DNA from: Pseudomonas kermanshahensis
GTDB taxonomy: Bacteria > Pseudomonadota > Gammaproteobacteria > Pseudomonadales > Pseudomonadaceae
Length of the DNA stretch: 64,000 nt
Direction: 5' to 3'
Assembly (NCBI RefSeq): GCF_014269205.2
Contig: NZ_JABWRY020000001.1
Location: 2,170,001-2,234,000 of the forward strand
Below, one piece after another: positions 10,024-18,579 of this stretch. The position numbers and the translations under genes are program-made. The notes beneath the pieces are model-generated. The model was not told the origin of the DNA, did not search any database, and was given only the letters and a program-made list of their open reading frames with translations. The stretch's first letter is position 1. Every line of letters starts with the position of its first letter.

Positions 10024-10430
10024 TCCGGCACCACGGCGATCACATCGATTTCCATCAACCACTCGGCCTGGGCCAGGCCCGCCACCACCAGCCCGGTGGA
10101 GATCGGGAACACGCCTTTGAGCCACTTGCCGACTTCCTTGTACACCGGCTCGCGGAAGCGCGGGTCGGTGATGTAGGTGGTGGTCTTGACGATGTGCGAC
10201 AGGTCCGAGCCGGCCTCTTCAAGCAGTTGCTTGACGTTTTTCATCGCCTGTTCGGCTTGTGCCCGAGGGTCGCCCAGGCCTACCAGGCGCCCTTCGAAGT
10301 CGGTGCCCACCTGGCCGCGTACGTAGATGGTGTTGCCGGCACGCACCGCCTGGCACAGGTCGTTGTCCAGGGTCTGGTTAGGGTAGGTGACCTTGGTGTT
10401 GAACATGCGGATACGGGTATGGGTTGGCAT
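10014..10430 (-). CDS. RidA (YjgF/YER057c/UK114) family protein lacking the deaminase arginine
   Basis: A 138-residue RidA-superfamily protein: 'AGNTIYVRGQVGTDFEG', 'QAEQAMKNVKQLLEEAG' and the C-terminal 'EIDVIAVVPDQA' define the fold. In active imine deaminases the segment before the last strand reads 'FPARS'; here it reads 'FPISTG', so the catalytic Arg (R105 of the classical subfamily) is replaced. This places it with Rid subgroups that lack 2-imine deaminase activity and often serve oxidative catabolic pathways. GGAG lies upstream. It is translationally coupled to the flavin monooxygenase (TGATG junction). Confidence 0.9.
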   Translation of the reverse strand: MPTHTRIRMFNTKVTYPNQTLDNDLCQAVRAGNTIYVRGQVGTDFEGRLVGLGDPRAQAEQAMKNVKQLLEEAGSDLSHIVKTTTYITDPRFREPVYKEVGKWLKGVFPISTGLVVAGLAQAEWLMEIDVIAVVPDQA

Positions 10431-11749
10431 CAGTGGGCTCCGAGGGTGCTGACGTTGCTGATCGTGGGTTGTTGCTGCTCATCCGCGGCGCGTTGTTCGC
10501 TGTCGCGGTAGGCCAGGTAGGTCCGTTGCGTGGCGATGTGCCCGGCGACGTGCTTGGCGTCGTGCCACACGCCCCAGATGAACGACGAGCCGCGGCGTGA
10601 CAGCCAAGGCAGGCCGAGGAAGTACACGCCAGGCTCGCGGGCAACACCGCGTTGGTGTTGTGGCTTGCCGTTGCTGTCGAAGGTGTCGACCTGCAACCAG
10701 CTGAAGTCCACGCCGTAGCCGGTGGCCCAGATGATGGTGCTGACACCGGCCTGGGCCAGGTCGAGTGTGTGCAGCGGGTTGCTCAGGCACTCAGGGTCGG
10801 GCAGTTGCTTGCGCGCCTCCGGCTCTTCAGGCAGGTCCAGGCCGTTGCGTTCGATGTAGGCATCGGCGGCATCGAGCAGGGCCAGGTAGTTTTCGTCGCC
10901 ACGGCGGATGTTGTCTGCCAGGTTGTCCTGGAAGGTGGCAATGCCATCGGCGAACGATTGGGTCAGGCCGACCAGGGTCATGCCTTGGTGGGCGAGGGCG
11001 CGGAAGTCCACGGTGTGGCCGCCGCGTGCGCCGCTGACAGCAATGGTCACGTGCTCGCGGCCAGGCTTGGCGATTTCTGCGTCCCACTCGCCCAGCACAC
11101 CCAGCCACCAGCAGAAGTCGCGGTTGCGGTAGGCACGCGGCGGCCGGTCATGGGCACCGACCGACAGGTATACCTGGCGCCCGGCGCGCATCAGTTCTTC
11201 GGCAATCTGCACGCCCGAAGAACCGGCGCCCACCACCAGCACGGCACCGGCGGGCAGCTGCTCAGGGTTGTAGTAGGCGGCGGAGTGGATCTGGTGCAGG
11301 CGCTCGTCCTTTGGCGCGATGGCCGGGATCACCGGGCGCTGGAACGGGCCAGTGGCGGCAACCACGCGGTTGGCGCGGATCACGCCCTCGTTGGTTTCGA
11401 TGGTGAAGCCTGGGCGATCGCTGTTGCGCACCACCTTCTTCACCTCGATGCCGGTGCGCACCGGCAGGTTGTACTTGCGCACGTATTGTTCGAAGTAGTC
11501 GGCAACCTGATCCTTGCCAGCGAAGGCATCGGCGTCGAGGTTGAATTCCAGCCCAGGGAAGCGGTCGTGCCAGACCGGGCCGTTGGCGACCAACGAGTCC
11601 CAGCGGCCCGTACGCCAGGCTTCGGCGATGCGCTTGCGCTCCAGCACCAGGTGCGGCACGCCGAGCTTGTTCAGGTGTTCGCTCATGGCCACGCCGGCTT
11701 GGCCGGCGCCGACGACGAGGGTGTCGATTTCGAGGTTGTTCAAAGTCAT
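10430..11749 (-). CDS. FAD/NAD(P)H-dependent flavin monooxygenase (FMO/CzcO-like)
   Basis: A 439-residue two-dinucleotide-fold flavoprotein. The N-terminal FAD motif is 'VVGAGQAGVAMSEHL', the internal NADPH motif 'VVGAGSSGVQIAEEL' (around residue 170), with 'ATGPFQRP' and 'IIWATGYGVDFSW' as further family hallmarks. Such enzymes oxygenate N, S or carbonyl groups of soft nucleophiles or are misannotated as potassium-transport flavoproteins. AAGGG lies 8 nt before the ATG. It is first in an operon with the RidA protein and divergent from the DUF1028/M20 genes. Substrate unknown. Confidence 0.9.
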   Translation of the reverse strand: MTLNNLEIDTLVVGAGQAGVAMSEHLNKLGVPHLVLERKRIAEAWRTGRWDSLVANGPVWHDRFPGLEFNLDADAFAGKDQVADYFEQYVRKYNLPVRTGIEVKKVVRNSDRPGFTIETNEGVIRANRVVAATGPFQRPVIPAIAPKDERLHQIHSAAYYNPEQLPAGAVLVVGAGSSGVQIAEELMRAGRQVYLSVGAHDRPPRAYRNRDFCWWLGVLGEWDAEIAKPGREHVTIAVSGARGGHTVDFRALAHQGMTLVGLTQSFADGIATFQDNLADNIRRGDENYLALLDAADAYIERNGLDLPEEPEARKQLPDPECLSNPLHTLDLAQAGVSTIIWATGYGVDFSWLQVDTFDSNGKPQHQRGVAREPGVYFLGLPWLSRRGSSFIWGVWHDAKHVAGHIATQRTYLAYRDSEQRAADEQQQPTISNVSTLGAH

Positions 11750-11853
11750 GTCCGAGCCCTTTATCAGGCGGTTTTTGTCAGGTCGGTTGGAGGACCGCCG
11801 TTGCCTGGGGCCAGACTAGGGACGCTGCGCAAATGGCGAAAATAGTATTTAGC

Positions 11854-11902
11854 TAGGGCTTGCCGATAAAACGGCGAAGGCCTTGATTCATAGGGCTTGC
11901 CG
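11854..11902. promoter_or_regulatory. Direct repeat in the divergent FMO/DUF1028 promoter region
   Basis: TAGGGCTTGCCG occurs at 11854-11865 and again at 11891-11902, 37 nt apart, inside the 303-nt gap between the two divergent transcription units. Such a pair is a plausible operator for a regulator shared by both, but no regulator gene is adjacent. The rest of the gap holds AT-richer promoter DNA (for example around 11838-11852) and no coding sequence I can support. Confidence 0.4.
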
Positions 11903-12052
11903 CGGTGCTTGAGGGGGATTTTTCATGCCGTTCGGGGTGGTGCGGGCGGCCTTAGTTTTTTCCTCTTCAAGCCCTCGGAAAAAGGTGGTTTCGCGCGCTG
12001 GAGGGTTCCACCCAGAATGCCCTGCATCGGACAGAACAACAGGAACCATGAC

Positions 12053-12730
12053 ATGACTTTCTCCATCATCGGTCGTTGCCAGGAAACCGGCCAAGTCGGT
12101 ATCGCCATCAGCTCGTCGAGCATCGCGGTCGGGGCGCGTTGCCCCTGGGTGCGCGCAGGTGTGGGGGCGGTCGCAACGCAGAACATCACCTTGCCGGCAT
12201 TGGGGCCGCAGCTGCTCGATGTGCTGGAGCAGGGCCAGTTGCCGCCGGCAGCTGCACTAGACAGGGTGCTCAACGCCAATGGCTGGAGCGAATACCGCCA
12301 GGTCACCGTGATCGACAGCCAGGGCCAGGTCGCGTTGTTTACTGGCAAGCAGGCACTTGGGGTGCACAATGCCGTGGCCGGCGAGCAGTGCGCTGCTGCG
12401 GGTAACTTGCTGGCGTCCAAGCAGGTGATCGAGGCCATGGTGCACGCGTTTGAACAGGCCGGCGGGCACCTGGCCGATCGCTTGTTGGCGGCCATGCAGG
12501 CGGCGATGGCGGCCGGGGGCGAGGCCGGGCCGGTGCATTCCGCAGCGCTGAAGATTGCCGGCGAGCTGACCTGGCCGCTGGTGGACCTGCGCGTCGACTG
12601 GGCCGATGAAGACCCGATCGGCCAGCTCGATGGCCTGTGGCAAGCCTATCGCCCGCAGATGCAGGACTACGTGACCCGCGCCCTCGACCCGACCGCCGCG
12701 CCAAGCTATGGAGTGCCGGGCAATGAATGA
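12053..12730 (+). CDS. DUF1028 family Ntn-hydrolase-like protein
   Basis: A 225-residue protein of the DUF1028 family: it opens 'MTFSIIGRCQETGQVGIAISSSS' in two halves around the GQVG turn, then 'VRAGVGAVATQ', as in these putative N-terminal-nucleophile hydrolases. The N-terminal layout resembles peptidase and amidase relatives, but no reaction is firmly assigned. The start was taken at 12053, where the conserved N-terminus begins and AGGAA lies about 7 nt upstream. It overlaps the next gene (M20 deacylase) by 8 nt, so the two probably act together on an N-acyl or ureido compound, which is inference from context. Confidence 0.85.
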   Translation: MTFSIIGRCQETGQVGIAISSSSIAVGARCPWVRAGVGAVATQNITLPALGPQLLDVLEQGQLPPAAALDRVLNANGWSEYRQVTVIDSQGQVALFTGKQALGVHNAVAGEQCAAAGNLLASKQVIEAMVHAFEQAGGHLADRLLAAMQAAMAAGGEAGPVHSAALKIAGELTWPLVDLRVDWADEDPIGQLDGLWQAYRPQMQDYVTRALDPTAAPSYGVPGNE

Positions 12731-13883
12731 GCGCACCAGCCGCGCGTTGCTTGCCCGGCTGATCGGTTTTGCCACGGTCAGCCGCGATTCGAACCTGGCG
12801 CTGATCGGTTTCATCCGTGACTACCTGGCGGACCTTGGCGTGGAATGCGAGTTGTTCCATAACGCTGAGGGCACCAAGGCCAACCTGTTTGCCACCCTCG
12901 GCCCGCTGGACGTTGGCGGTGTAGTGCTTTCGGGGCACACCGATGTGGTGCCGGTTGACGGCCAGGCCTGGACGGTCGAGCCGTTTGCCTTGAGTGAGCG
13001 GGAGGGGCGCCTGTATGGGCGGGGTACTGCGGACATGAAGGGCTTCATCGCCTCTGTCCTGGCAGCGGTCCCCGCGTTTCTCGCGCAGCCTTTGCGTATT
13101 CCGCTGCACCTCGCGTTCTCCTATGACGAAGAAGTGGGTTGCCTGGGCGTACGCTCGATGCTTGCGGCGCTTGCGCAGCGCCCACACAAGCCGCGGTTGT
13201 GCCTGATCGGCGAGCCGACCGAGCTCAAGCCAGTGCTGGGGCACAAGGGTAAGTTGGCAATGCGTTGCCAGGTGCACGGTGCCGCCTGTCACTCGGCTTA
13301 TGCGCCTTATGGGGTGAACGCCATCGAGTACGCCGCGCGATTGATCGGCAAGCTAGGTGAGATCGGTAATGGTTTGGCACAGCCTGAGCACCATGACACG
13401 CGTTTCGATCCGCCGTTTTCCACGGTACAGACCGGCGTGATCAAAGGTGGCAGGGCGTTGAACATCGTGCCCGAGGAATGCGAATTCGACTTCGAGGTGC
13501 GCGCATTGCCAGGGTTCGATGCTCAGGGGGTGGCTGACCAGTTGCAGGGCTACGCCGAGGCTGAGTTGCTGCCGCGCATGCGCGCCGTCAACCAGGGCGC
13601 CGATATTCGCCTTGAGGCGCTGAGTGCTTACCCGGGGCTGGCCACGCCGGCTGACAGCGAAGCGGCACGTTTGGTCGCCTTGCTCAGTGGTTCAGCGGCG
13701 TTCGGCACGGTCGCGTTTGGTACTGAAGGCGGCTTGTTCGACCAGGCCGGAATCCCGACGGTGGTCTGCGGGCCGGGGAGCATGGAGCAGGGGCACAAGC
13801 CGGACGAGTTTGTCAGTGCCGAGCAGTTGCAGGGGTGCGATGAGATGCTGCTGCGGCTGGTGGATTACCTGCGCGAAGGTTGA
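12723..13883 (+). CDS. M20 family deacylase, acetylornithine deacetylase (ArgE)-like
   Basis: A 386-residue M20 zinc amidohydrolase. Visible: 'LSGHTDVVPVDG' (metal His and Asp), 'YGRGTADMKG' (bridging Asp), 'DEEVGCLG' (catalytic and metal Glu pair) and 'GEPTELKP'; a central dimerisation domain follows with 'HSAYAPYGVNAIEYA'. It aligns with ArgE-type enzymes that remove N-acyl groups from amino acids. Because it is coupled to a DUF1028 gene and far from arginine genes, a catabolic N-deacylase is more likely than arginine synthesis. Start: the ATG at 12723, with GGAG upstream and an 8-nt overlap with the preceding gene. Confidence 0.9.
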   Translation: MNERTSRALLARLIGFATVSRDSNLALIGFIRDYLADLGVECELFHNAEGTKANLFATLGPLDVGGVVLSGHTDVVPVDGQAWTVEPFALSEREGRLYGRGTADMKGFIASVLAAVPAFLAQPLRIPLHLAFSYDEEVGCLGVRSMLAALAQRPHKPRLCLIGEPTELKPVLGHKGKLAMRCQVHGAACHSAYAPYGVNAIEYAARLIGKLGEIGNGLAQPEHHDTRFDPPFSTVQTGVIKGGRALNIVPEECEFDFEVRALPGFDAQGVADQLQGYAEAELLPRMRAVNQGADIRLEALSAYPGLATPADSEAARLVALLSGSAAFGTVAFGTEGGLFDQAGIPTVVCGPGSMEQGHKPDEFVSAEQLQGCDEMLLRLVDYLREG

Positions 13884-13910
13884 GTCATTTTTGCCGGTAG
13901 GCATTCCTGA

Positions 13911-14004
13911 CAGGAGCAGCCTTGTGCTGCGAAGAGGCCCGTGGCAGCAGAGAAAATTCACTGTGCTGTCACGGGCCTCTTCGCAGCACAAGGCTCCTCC
14001 TACA
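13911..14004. repeat. REP pair (inverted), 'cttgtgctgcgaagaggc' type
   Basis: A near-perfect inverted repeat with arms of about 33 nt (13911-13943 and 13971-14004) separated by a 27-nt loop. The arm core CTTGTGCTGCGAAGAGGC recurs in the repeat at 25816-25911. It lies between the convergent M20 and oprB genes and can fold into one long hairpin. Confidence 0.9.
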
Positions 14005-14028
14005 GGATGCGGGCAATGCCGTGATGAA

Positions 14029-15297
14029 TCAGAACGTGGCCTTGACCTGTAGGCCCACTACCAGCGCATTGTCGATAGCTTTGCCCGAGAACGCACCCGG
14101 CTCGATGATGTACTGCACATCCGGGCGCAGGTTCAGCCATGGCGTGGCCTGGTAGCCGTAGCTCAGTTCAATCAACTGCTCGGCGCTGTCGATGTTCGGG
14201 AACTGTTGCCCTGCGTTGAACGCAGCGTCTTCCAGCACATCGCGGCTGCGTGGGTTTGGCACGGCACGGCCATAGCCCAGCGACAGGGTATCGCGCGGGC
14301 GGCCTTCGAACGGCTTGTACAGCACAACGCCGGTACCATACCACTTGGTGAACGGCGAAGCGGCCTCGCTCGATGCCGAGTACTGGCCAAAGGCGTGCAG
14401 GCTGCGGCCTGGCGAACGTGGGTCATTCCACACGGCTTGGTCGATCAGCAGGTAATGGCCGCCGCGGCCGGACACTTCCTTGTCGCTGCCAATGCGTTTC
14501 ACATCGGAGCTGTCGTAGTAGTAGCCCAGCTTGTACTCACCTGGCAGCTCGCCTTGCAGTTTGTACACCAGCTCAACCGGTACCACGGTACCTGTGGTGT
14601 GCTTGGGCCCCAGGTGCCAGGCACGGCTGGAATTGCCGTTGCTCTCGGGGTCGACGTTGAAGGCCGCGACACGCAGCTGCCAGGACGGCGACAGGTCGTA
14701 TTTCACCCGCACGCCCAGGTGGGCGTTGGGGTAGTTGGTCCAGCCGCTGCCGCCCGACATGTTCAGTGGGTGGCCACAGAAGCCGGCGTTCATGAAGTTG
14801 CACAGGATGCCACTGTCCAAGCCGCCGAGGTCGTTGCCCATGGCCATGTAGCCGAGCTTGACGTTCAAGGCCGGGGTGAACAGGGTCCGCTCGTAGCTCA
14901 GTTCAGTCAGGCGGGTGTACAGGCCACCGTAGTTTTCCTGGATCGGCAAGCGGTTGCCCACCAGGTCTTCCGAGGCGCTGTTGCCGCGACGGTCATTGAT
15001 GGTCAACTGCACCTTGCCGCCGTTTTCCAGGCCGTACAGTTTCGACAGGTCGAACTGCACGCCCAGCTTGAGGTTCTGCGAGTAGCGGGCCGAACGGTGC
15101 AGGCCACCGTGGGTGTTGTAGGCGGTTTCACCGCTGTAGTCGCCGGTGAACTTGACGCCGTCTTCTTCCAGCTGATGGCGCAGACCGCCCCAGTCACCGG
15201 TCAGGGTGTTGCGGGTCATCAGGTCGCCGTCGGCGAGGGCGGTGGTGCTGGCCAGGGCGAGCAGGAGGGGAGAAGTGATGCGAATTGCGGATGGCAT
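14029..15297 (-). CDS. oprB: OprB-family carbohydrate-selective porin
   Basis: A 422-residue outer-membrane porin. The N-terminus is a short signal peptide ending '...ALA-DGD', followed by the OprB-type opening 'NTLTGDWGGLRHQLEEDGV'. The rest alternates as beta-strands and closes with an aromatic C-terminal residue ('VGLQVKATF'), the outer-membrane assembly signal. It forms the glucose/sugar entry pore into the periplasm. It sits downstream of gcd on the same strand with a REP pair between them, matching a role in feeding glucose to the periplasmic dehydrogenase. P. putida strains carry more than one OprB paralogue, so the paralogue number is not assigned. Confidence 0.92.
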   Translation of the reverse strand: MPSAIRITSPLLLALASTTALADGDLMTRNTLTGDWGGLRHQLEEDGVKFTGDYSGETAYNTHGGLHRSARYSQNLKLGVQFDLSKLYGLENGGKVQLTINDRRGNSASEDLVGNRLPIQENYGGLYTRLTELSYERTLFTPALNVKLGYMAMGNDLGGLDSGILCNFMNAGFCGHPLNMSGGSGWTNYPNAHLGVRVKYDLSPSWQLRVAAFNVDPESNGNSSRAWHLGPKHTTGTVVPVELVYKLQGELPGEYKLGYYYDSSDVKRIGSDKEVSGRGGHYLLIDQAVWNDPRSPGRSLHAFGQYSASSEAASPFTKWYGTGVVLYKPFEGRPRDTLSLGYGRAVPNPRSRDVLEDAAFNAGQQFPNIDSAEQLIELSYGYQATPWLNLRPDVQYIIEPGAFSGKAIDNALVVGLQVKATF

Positions 15298-15322
15298 TGC
15301 GGGGTCTCGGGTAGTGTTCTAG

Positions 15323-15416
15323 GGCCTCTTCGCGGGTGAACCCGCTCCTACAGGGCCTGCACCCTTTGCAAGTGCAGTGATCATCCTGTGGGAGCGGGTT
15401 CACCCGCGAAGCAGGC
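15323..15416. repeat. REP pair (inverted), 'cgcgggtgaacccgctcc' type
   Basis: Arms at 15323-15353 and 15385-15416 are inverted copies around the core TTCGCGGGTGAACCCGCTCC, with a 31-nt spacer. It lies between gcd (upstream on the minus strand) and oprB, and may attenuate or stabilise transcripts between them. The same family occurs at 39179-39270. Confidence 0.88.
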
Positions 15417-15425
15417 GACGCAGTC

Positions 15426-17843
15426 TTACGGCAGGGCGTAAGAAATCACATAGTCGCCACGGTCAGTCGACTGACGCGCGCCACCGGCGGTGATAACCAC
15501 ATACTGCTTGCCGGTTTTCGGCGAAACGTAGGTCATCGGGCCGCCCTGGCTGCCAACCGGCAGACGGGCCTTCCAGATTTCATTACCGTTGCTGCTGTCG
15601 TAGGCGCGCAAGTAGAAGTCCTGGGTGCCGGCGATGAACACCAGGCCACCTTGGGTGGACAGTGTGCCGCCCAGGGTTGGCAGGCCGACCTTGATCGGCA
15701 GGTGCATGCGGATACCCAGCGGGCCGGTGTCCTCGACGGTGCCGACCGGGACCTGCCAGGCGATTTGGCGGGTCTTCATGTCAACCGCGGTCAGGGTGCC
15801 GAACGGCGGAGCCTGGCAAGGGATACCGGCAACCGACAGGAAGCGGTTCTTGTTCACTGCATACGGCGTGCCCTTGAGCGGTACGGCGCCCATGCCAGTG
15901 TTCAAGGCTTCGCCACCGGAGGCCGCGTTGCCTTTGTTCTGCGAAGGGATCATCTGGATCCATAGGCCCAGACGCATGTCGTTGACGAAGATGAAGCCAT
16001 GCACCGGGTCGGTGGAAATGCTGCCCCAGTTCATGCCGCCCAGCGAGCCTGGGAAACTCAGCGACAGGTCGGTGCCCGGCGCGGTGTACAGGCCGTCGTA
16101 GCGCATTTTCTTGAAGTCGATGCGGCACAGCAGCTGGTCATACGGGGTGGCGCCCCACATGTCCGACTCGGTCAGGGTCTGCGCGCCGATCTGTGGCATG
16201 CCCACCGATTTTGGTTGGGTCGGGGAGTACGGCTCGTTCGGGATGTTGCCCGGTTTTACCGGAACTTCGTCGACCTGGGTCAGCGGCTTGCCGGTTGCAC
16301 GGTCAAGCACGTAGATCTGCCCGGCCTTGGTGCCGATCACCACCGCAGGTACGGTCTTGCCATCATCCTTGGTGAAGTCGATCAGGCTTGGCTGCATTGG
16401 CAGGTCGAAGTCCCAGAGGTCGTTGTGAACAGTCTGGTACACCCACTTCTGGTTGCCGGTTGTGGCGTCCAGTGCCAAGACCGAAGCACCGTAGGTGTGG
16501 TCCAGCTTGTTGCGTTCTACGCCATAGATGTCGGTGGACGACGAACCCATCGGCAGGAACACGGTGTTCATTGCCGGGTCGTACGACATCGGGGCCCAGC
16601 TGTTCGGGGTGCTGCGCACGTAGGTGCTGCCGTCGGCCGGGGCGTTGCGGTCTTCCGGGTTGCCTGGGTCGAAGGCCCAGCGCATGGCGCCGGTGATGAC
16701 GTCGAAGCCGCGGATGACGCCGCCTGGCATGTCGGTCTGAACGTTATCGGCAACGCGACCGCCAACCACCACGGTGGTACCGGCCATCAGCGGCGCGGAC
16801 GACAGTTGGTAGAAGGAGTCCGGCACATCGCCCAGGCCAGCCATGAGGTTGACCTGGCCGTTGTTGCCGAAGCCTTGGCAGAACTCACCGGTGTCGGCGT
16901 CGACGGCGATCAGGCGGCCGTCGATGGTATTGGTCAGCAGACGGCGCTGGCAGTTGGCACCGGCCGGGACAGTGGCCATGGCGATGGGCGAACTGTTCGG
17001 CTGGGTTGGCTGGGCCAACGGCGCGGTGGCGTCGAAGTAGGCCATGCCGCGGCAACGCTGCCAGACCTTGGACTGGGCGTTGATCTCGTTTTTCCACAGC
17101 TCTTTGCCGGTGTCGGCATCGAGGGCGATCAGGTTGTTGTGCGGGGTGCAGATGAACACCTTGTTGCCAACCTGCAGTGGAGTGAGTTGGTCCTCGGCAC
17201 CGTTGCCGTCGCTGATGGCGACGTCACCGGTGTGGTAGGTCCAGGCCACCTTGAGCTTGTTGACGTTGTCGCGGTTGATCTGGTCCAGCGCGGCGAAGCG
17301 GCTGCCACCTTCGGTGTTGCCGTAGTGGGCCCAGTCTTTCTGCTCTTTGCCGGCTTCGACCGGGGTCATGCCAGGGCCTTTGCCGGTCGGAGCGACGCTT
17401 GGGTGAGCAACGAACATGTTGCCTGCGGCAATGACCAATGCCACCGCCATCACACCTGCGAGGCCGTACGCGCCACGGCCAGCGGTGCCGCCGTTGGCAC
17501 GTACCAGCAGGGGGTAGACCAGCGCCACGACCATGCCGATTGCGCCGAACATGAACACGCGCGAGAACAGCGGCCAGAACACCAGGCCGGTGTCGATCAC
17601 GGCCCAGATTGCGGTACCGATCAGGAACAGGGCATACAGCCAGGCACCGGCGACCTTGCGGCGTGCGATGAGGATACCGGCGATGGCCATGGCCAGGCCG
17701 CCGATCAGGAAGTACCAGGAGCCGCCGAGGCCGGCCAGCTTGATACCGCCGGCGGCCAGGAGCAGGCCGAGCAGGGCGACGATAACGCCTAGGCCGACCA
17801 GAATGAGGTTTGTGGCGCCAGAGGCGCGCGGTGTTTCTTTCAT
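15426..17843 (-). CDS. gcd: PQQ-dependent membrane glucose dehydrogenase
   Basis: An 805-residue quinoprotein that oxidises periplasmic glucose to gluconolactone and passes electrons to ubiquinone. The N-terminal ~140 residues hold about five membrane helices; the remainder is the periplasmic PQQ propeller. Visible signatures: 'DWAHYGNTEGGSRFAALDQIN' split by the GG turn, 'TPLQVGNKVFICTPHN', the repeated tryptophan-docking-like motifs (for example 'LDATTGNQKWVYQTV', 'NDLWDFDLP') and 'GGPMTYVSPKTGKQYVVI' near the end. Length matches Gcd. It is followed by oprB. PQQ synthesis genes are not in the window. Confidence 0.97.
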   Translation of the reverse strand: MKETPRASGATNLILVGLGVIVALLGLLLAAGGIKLAGLGGSWYFLIGGLAMAIAGILIARRKVAGAWLYALFLIGTAIWAVIDTGLVFWPLFSRVFMFGAIGMVVALVYPLLVRANGGTAGRGAYGLAGVMAVALVIAAGNMFVAHPSVAPTGKGPGMTPVEAGKEQKDWAHYGNTEGGSRFAALDQINRDNVNKLKVAWTYHTGDVAISDGNGAEDQLTPLQVGNKVFICTPHNNLIALDADTGKELWKNEINAQSKVWQRCRGMAYFDATAPLAQPTQPNSSPIAMATVPAGANCQRRLLTNTIDGRLIAVDADTGEFCQGFGNNGQVNLMAGLGDVPDSFYQLSSAPLMAGTTVVVGGRVADNVQTDMPGGVIRGFDVITGAMRWAFDPGNPEDRNAPADGSTYVRSTPNSWAPMSYDPAMNTVFLPMGSSSTDIYGVERNKLDHTYGASVLALDATTGNQKWVYQTVHNDLWDFDLPMQPSLIDFTKDDGKTVPAVVIGTKAGQIYVLDRATGKPLTQVDEVPVKPGNIPNEPYSPTQPKSVGMPQIGAQTLTESDMWGATPYDQLLCRIDFKKMRYDGLYTAPGTDLSLSFPGSLGGMNWGSISTDPVHGFIFVNDMRLGLWIQMIPSQNKGNAASGGEALNTGMGAVPLKGTPYAVNKNRFLSVAGIPCQAPPFGTLTAVDMKTRQIAWQVPVGTVEDTGPLGIRMHLPIKVGLPTLGGTLSTQGGLVFIAGTQDFYLRAYDSSNGNEIWKARLPVGSQGGPMTYVSPKTGKQYVVITAGGARQSTDRGDYVISYALP

Positions 17844-17946
17844 GCCAGGGATCTCAGCAGGTGGAATGGGCGCAGTTTAAGCCCTTAGCAAGCTAATTAA
17901 CAAGTTAGTACAAAGTTTTGTGAGGCTGATTGTCGCAGGGTTGAAC

Positions 17947-17964
17947 TTGCCAAGGTGTTGGCAA
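17947..17964. promoter_or_regulatory. Perfect inverted repeat upstream of gcd
   Basis: TTGCCAA-GGTG-TTGGCAA, arms of 7 nt, lies 104 nt before the gcd start within a 268-nt AT-richer gap. It could be an operator for gcd. No regulator is identified, and a chance occurrence or a weak terminator for the cupin gene transcribed toward it are alternatives. Confidence 0.35.
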
Positions 17965-18111
17965 AAGTCTAGATCAGGCAGCGAAAAATGCAGTAAACAA
18001 AGCGTTCATGACAGATATGGAATCAGTACTCATACTTTGGTCGAGTCGTCGAAAAGCAATGTGTGCAGGGGCCACGCTGCGCCAGCAGGCCCCGATTGGA
18101 CGGTTCGACAC

Positions 18112-18462
18112 CTATTCCGGCCAAGGGCTAGCGCTGCTGTAGAACACGGCCAGCCATACTGTCGCGATGCCCGGCGCGGTCCATTCCACGCGGTGGCGAT
18201 AATGCGCTGGTATATCGACGCAGTCGCCGGGCTGAAGGAGCCGCGTATGGTTTTCATGCTCGAAGCGTAGGCCCGCGGCACCGCTGAGCAGCACGATCCA
18301 CTCACCTTCGGCCTGGTCGTACCAGTACCCGGGCGGGCTGGATTGGCCGCTGGAAACAATGCGCTCGATGCGCACACCGGGGCGGCTGAGCAGTTCGTCG
18401 ACGCGCTCGGCAGCGGTCGGGTCGCAGGGAGGCAAGGTATTCAGCATGTTGAAGGGGGCCAT
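18112..18462 (-). CDS. Cupin-domain protein
   Basis: A 116-residue single-domain cupin. The beta-barrel motifs are visible: 'QAEGEWIVLLSGAAGLRFE' (motif 1, with Glu in place of the usual first histidine pair) and 'LQPGDCVDIPAHYRHRVEW' (motif 2 with PGD and the His of the metal site). Small cupins of this type are found as epimerases, dioxygenases or sugar-binding proteins, so no reaction is assigned. It is divergent from a LysR gene (117-nt gap), which may control it. Confidence 0.82.
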   Translation of the reverse strand: MAPFNMLNTLPPCDPTAAERVDELLSRPGVRIERIVSSGQSSPPGYWYDQAEGEWIVLLSGAAGLRFEHENHTRLLQPGDCVDIPAHYRHRVEWTAPGIATVWLAVFYSSASPWPE

Positions 18463-18579
18463 CTGAAATCTCGTTCAAAGGGAGGTGCTTCCACTATGGA
18501 CGTGATTGCGGGGGCGTGCGCTTCTTGACCATCCCTGCGGTTTGTAGGACTGTTCCGAGCTTTAAAAGACGGAAGACAC

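Noticed and set aside
15999..17792. 597-codon antisense frame opposite gcd
   Set aside because: Composed of Gly/Val/Ala/His-rich noise with no domain; the gcd frame has intact PQQ motifs.
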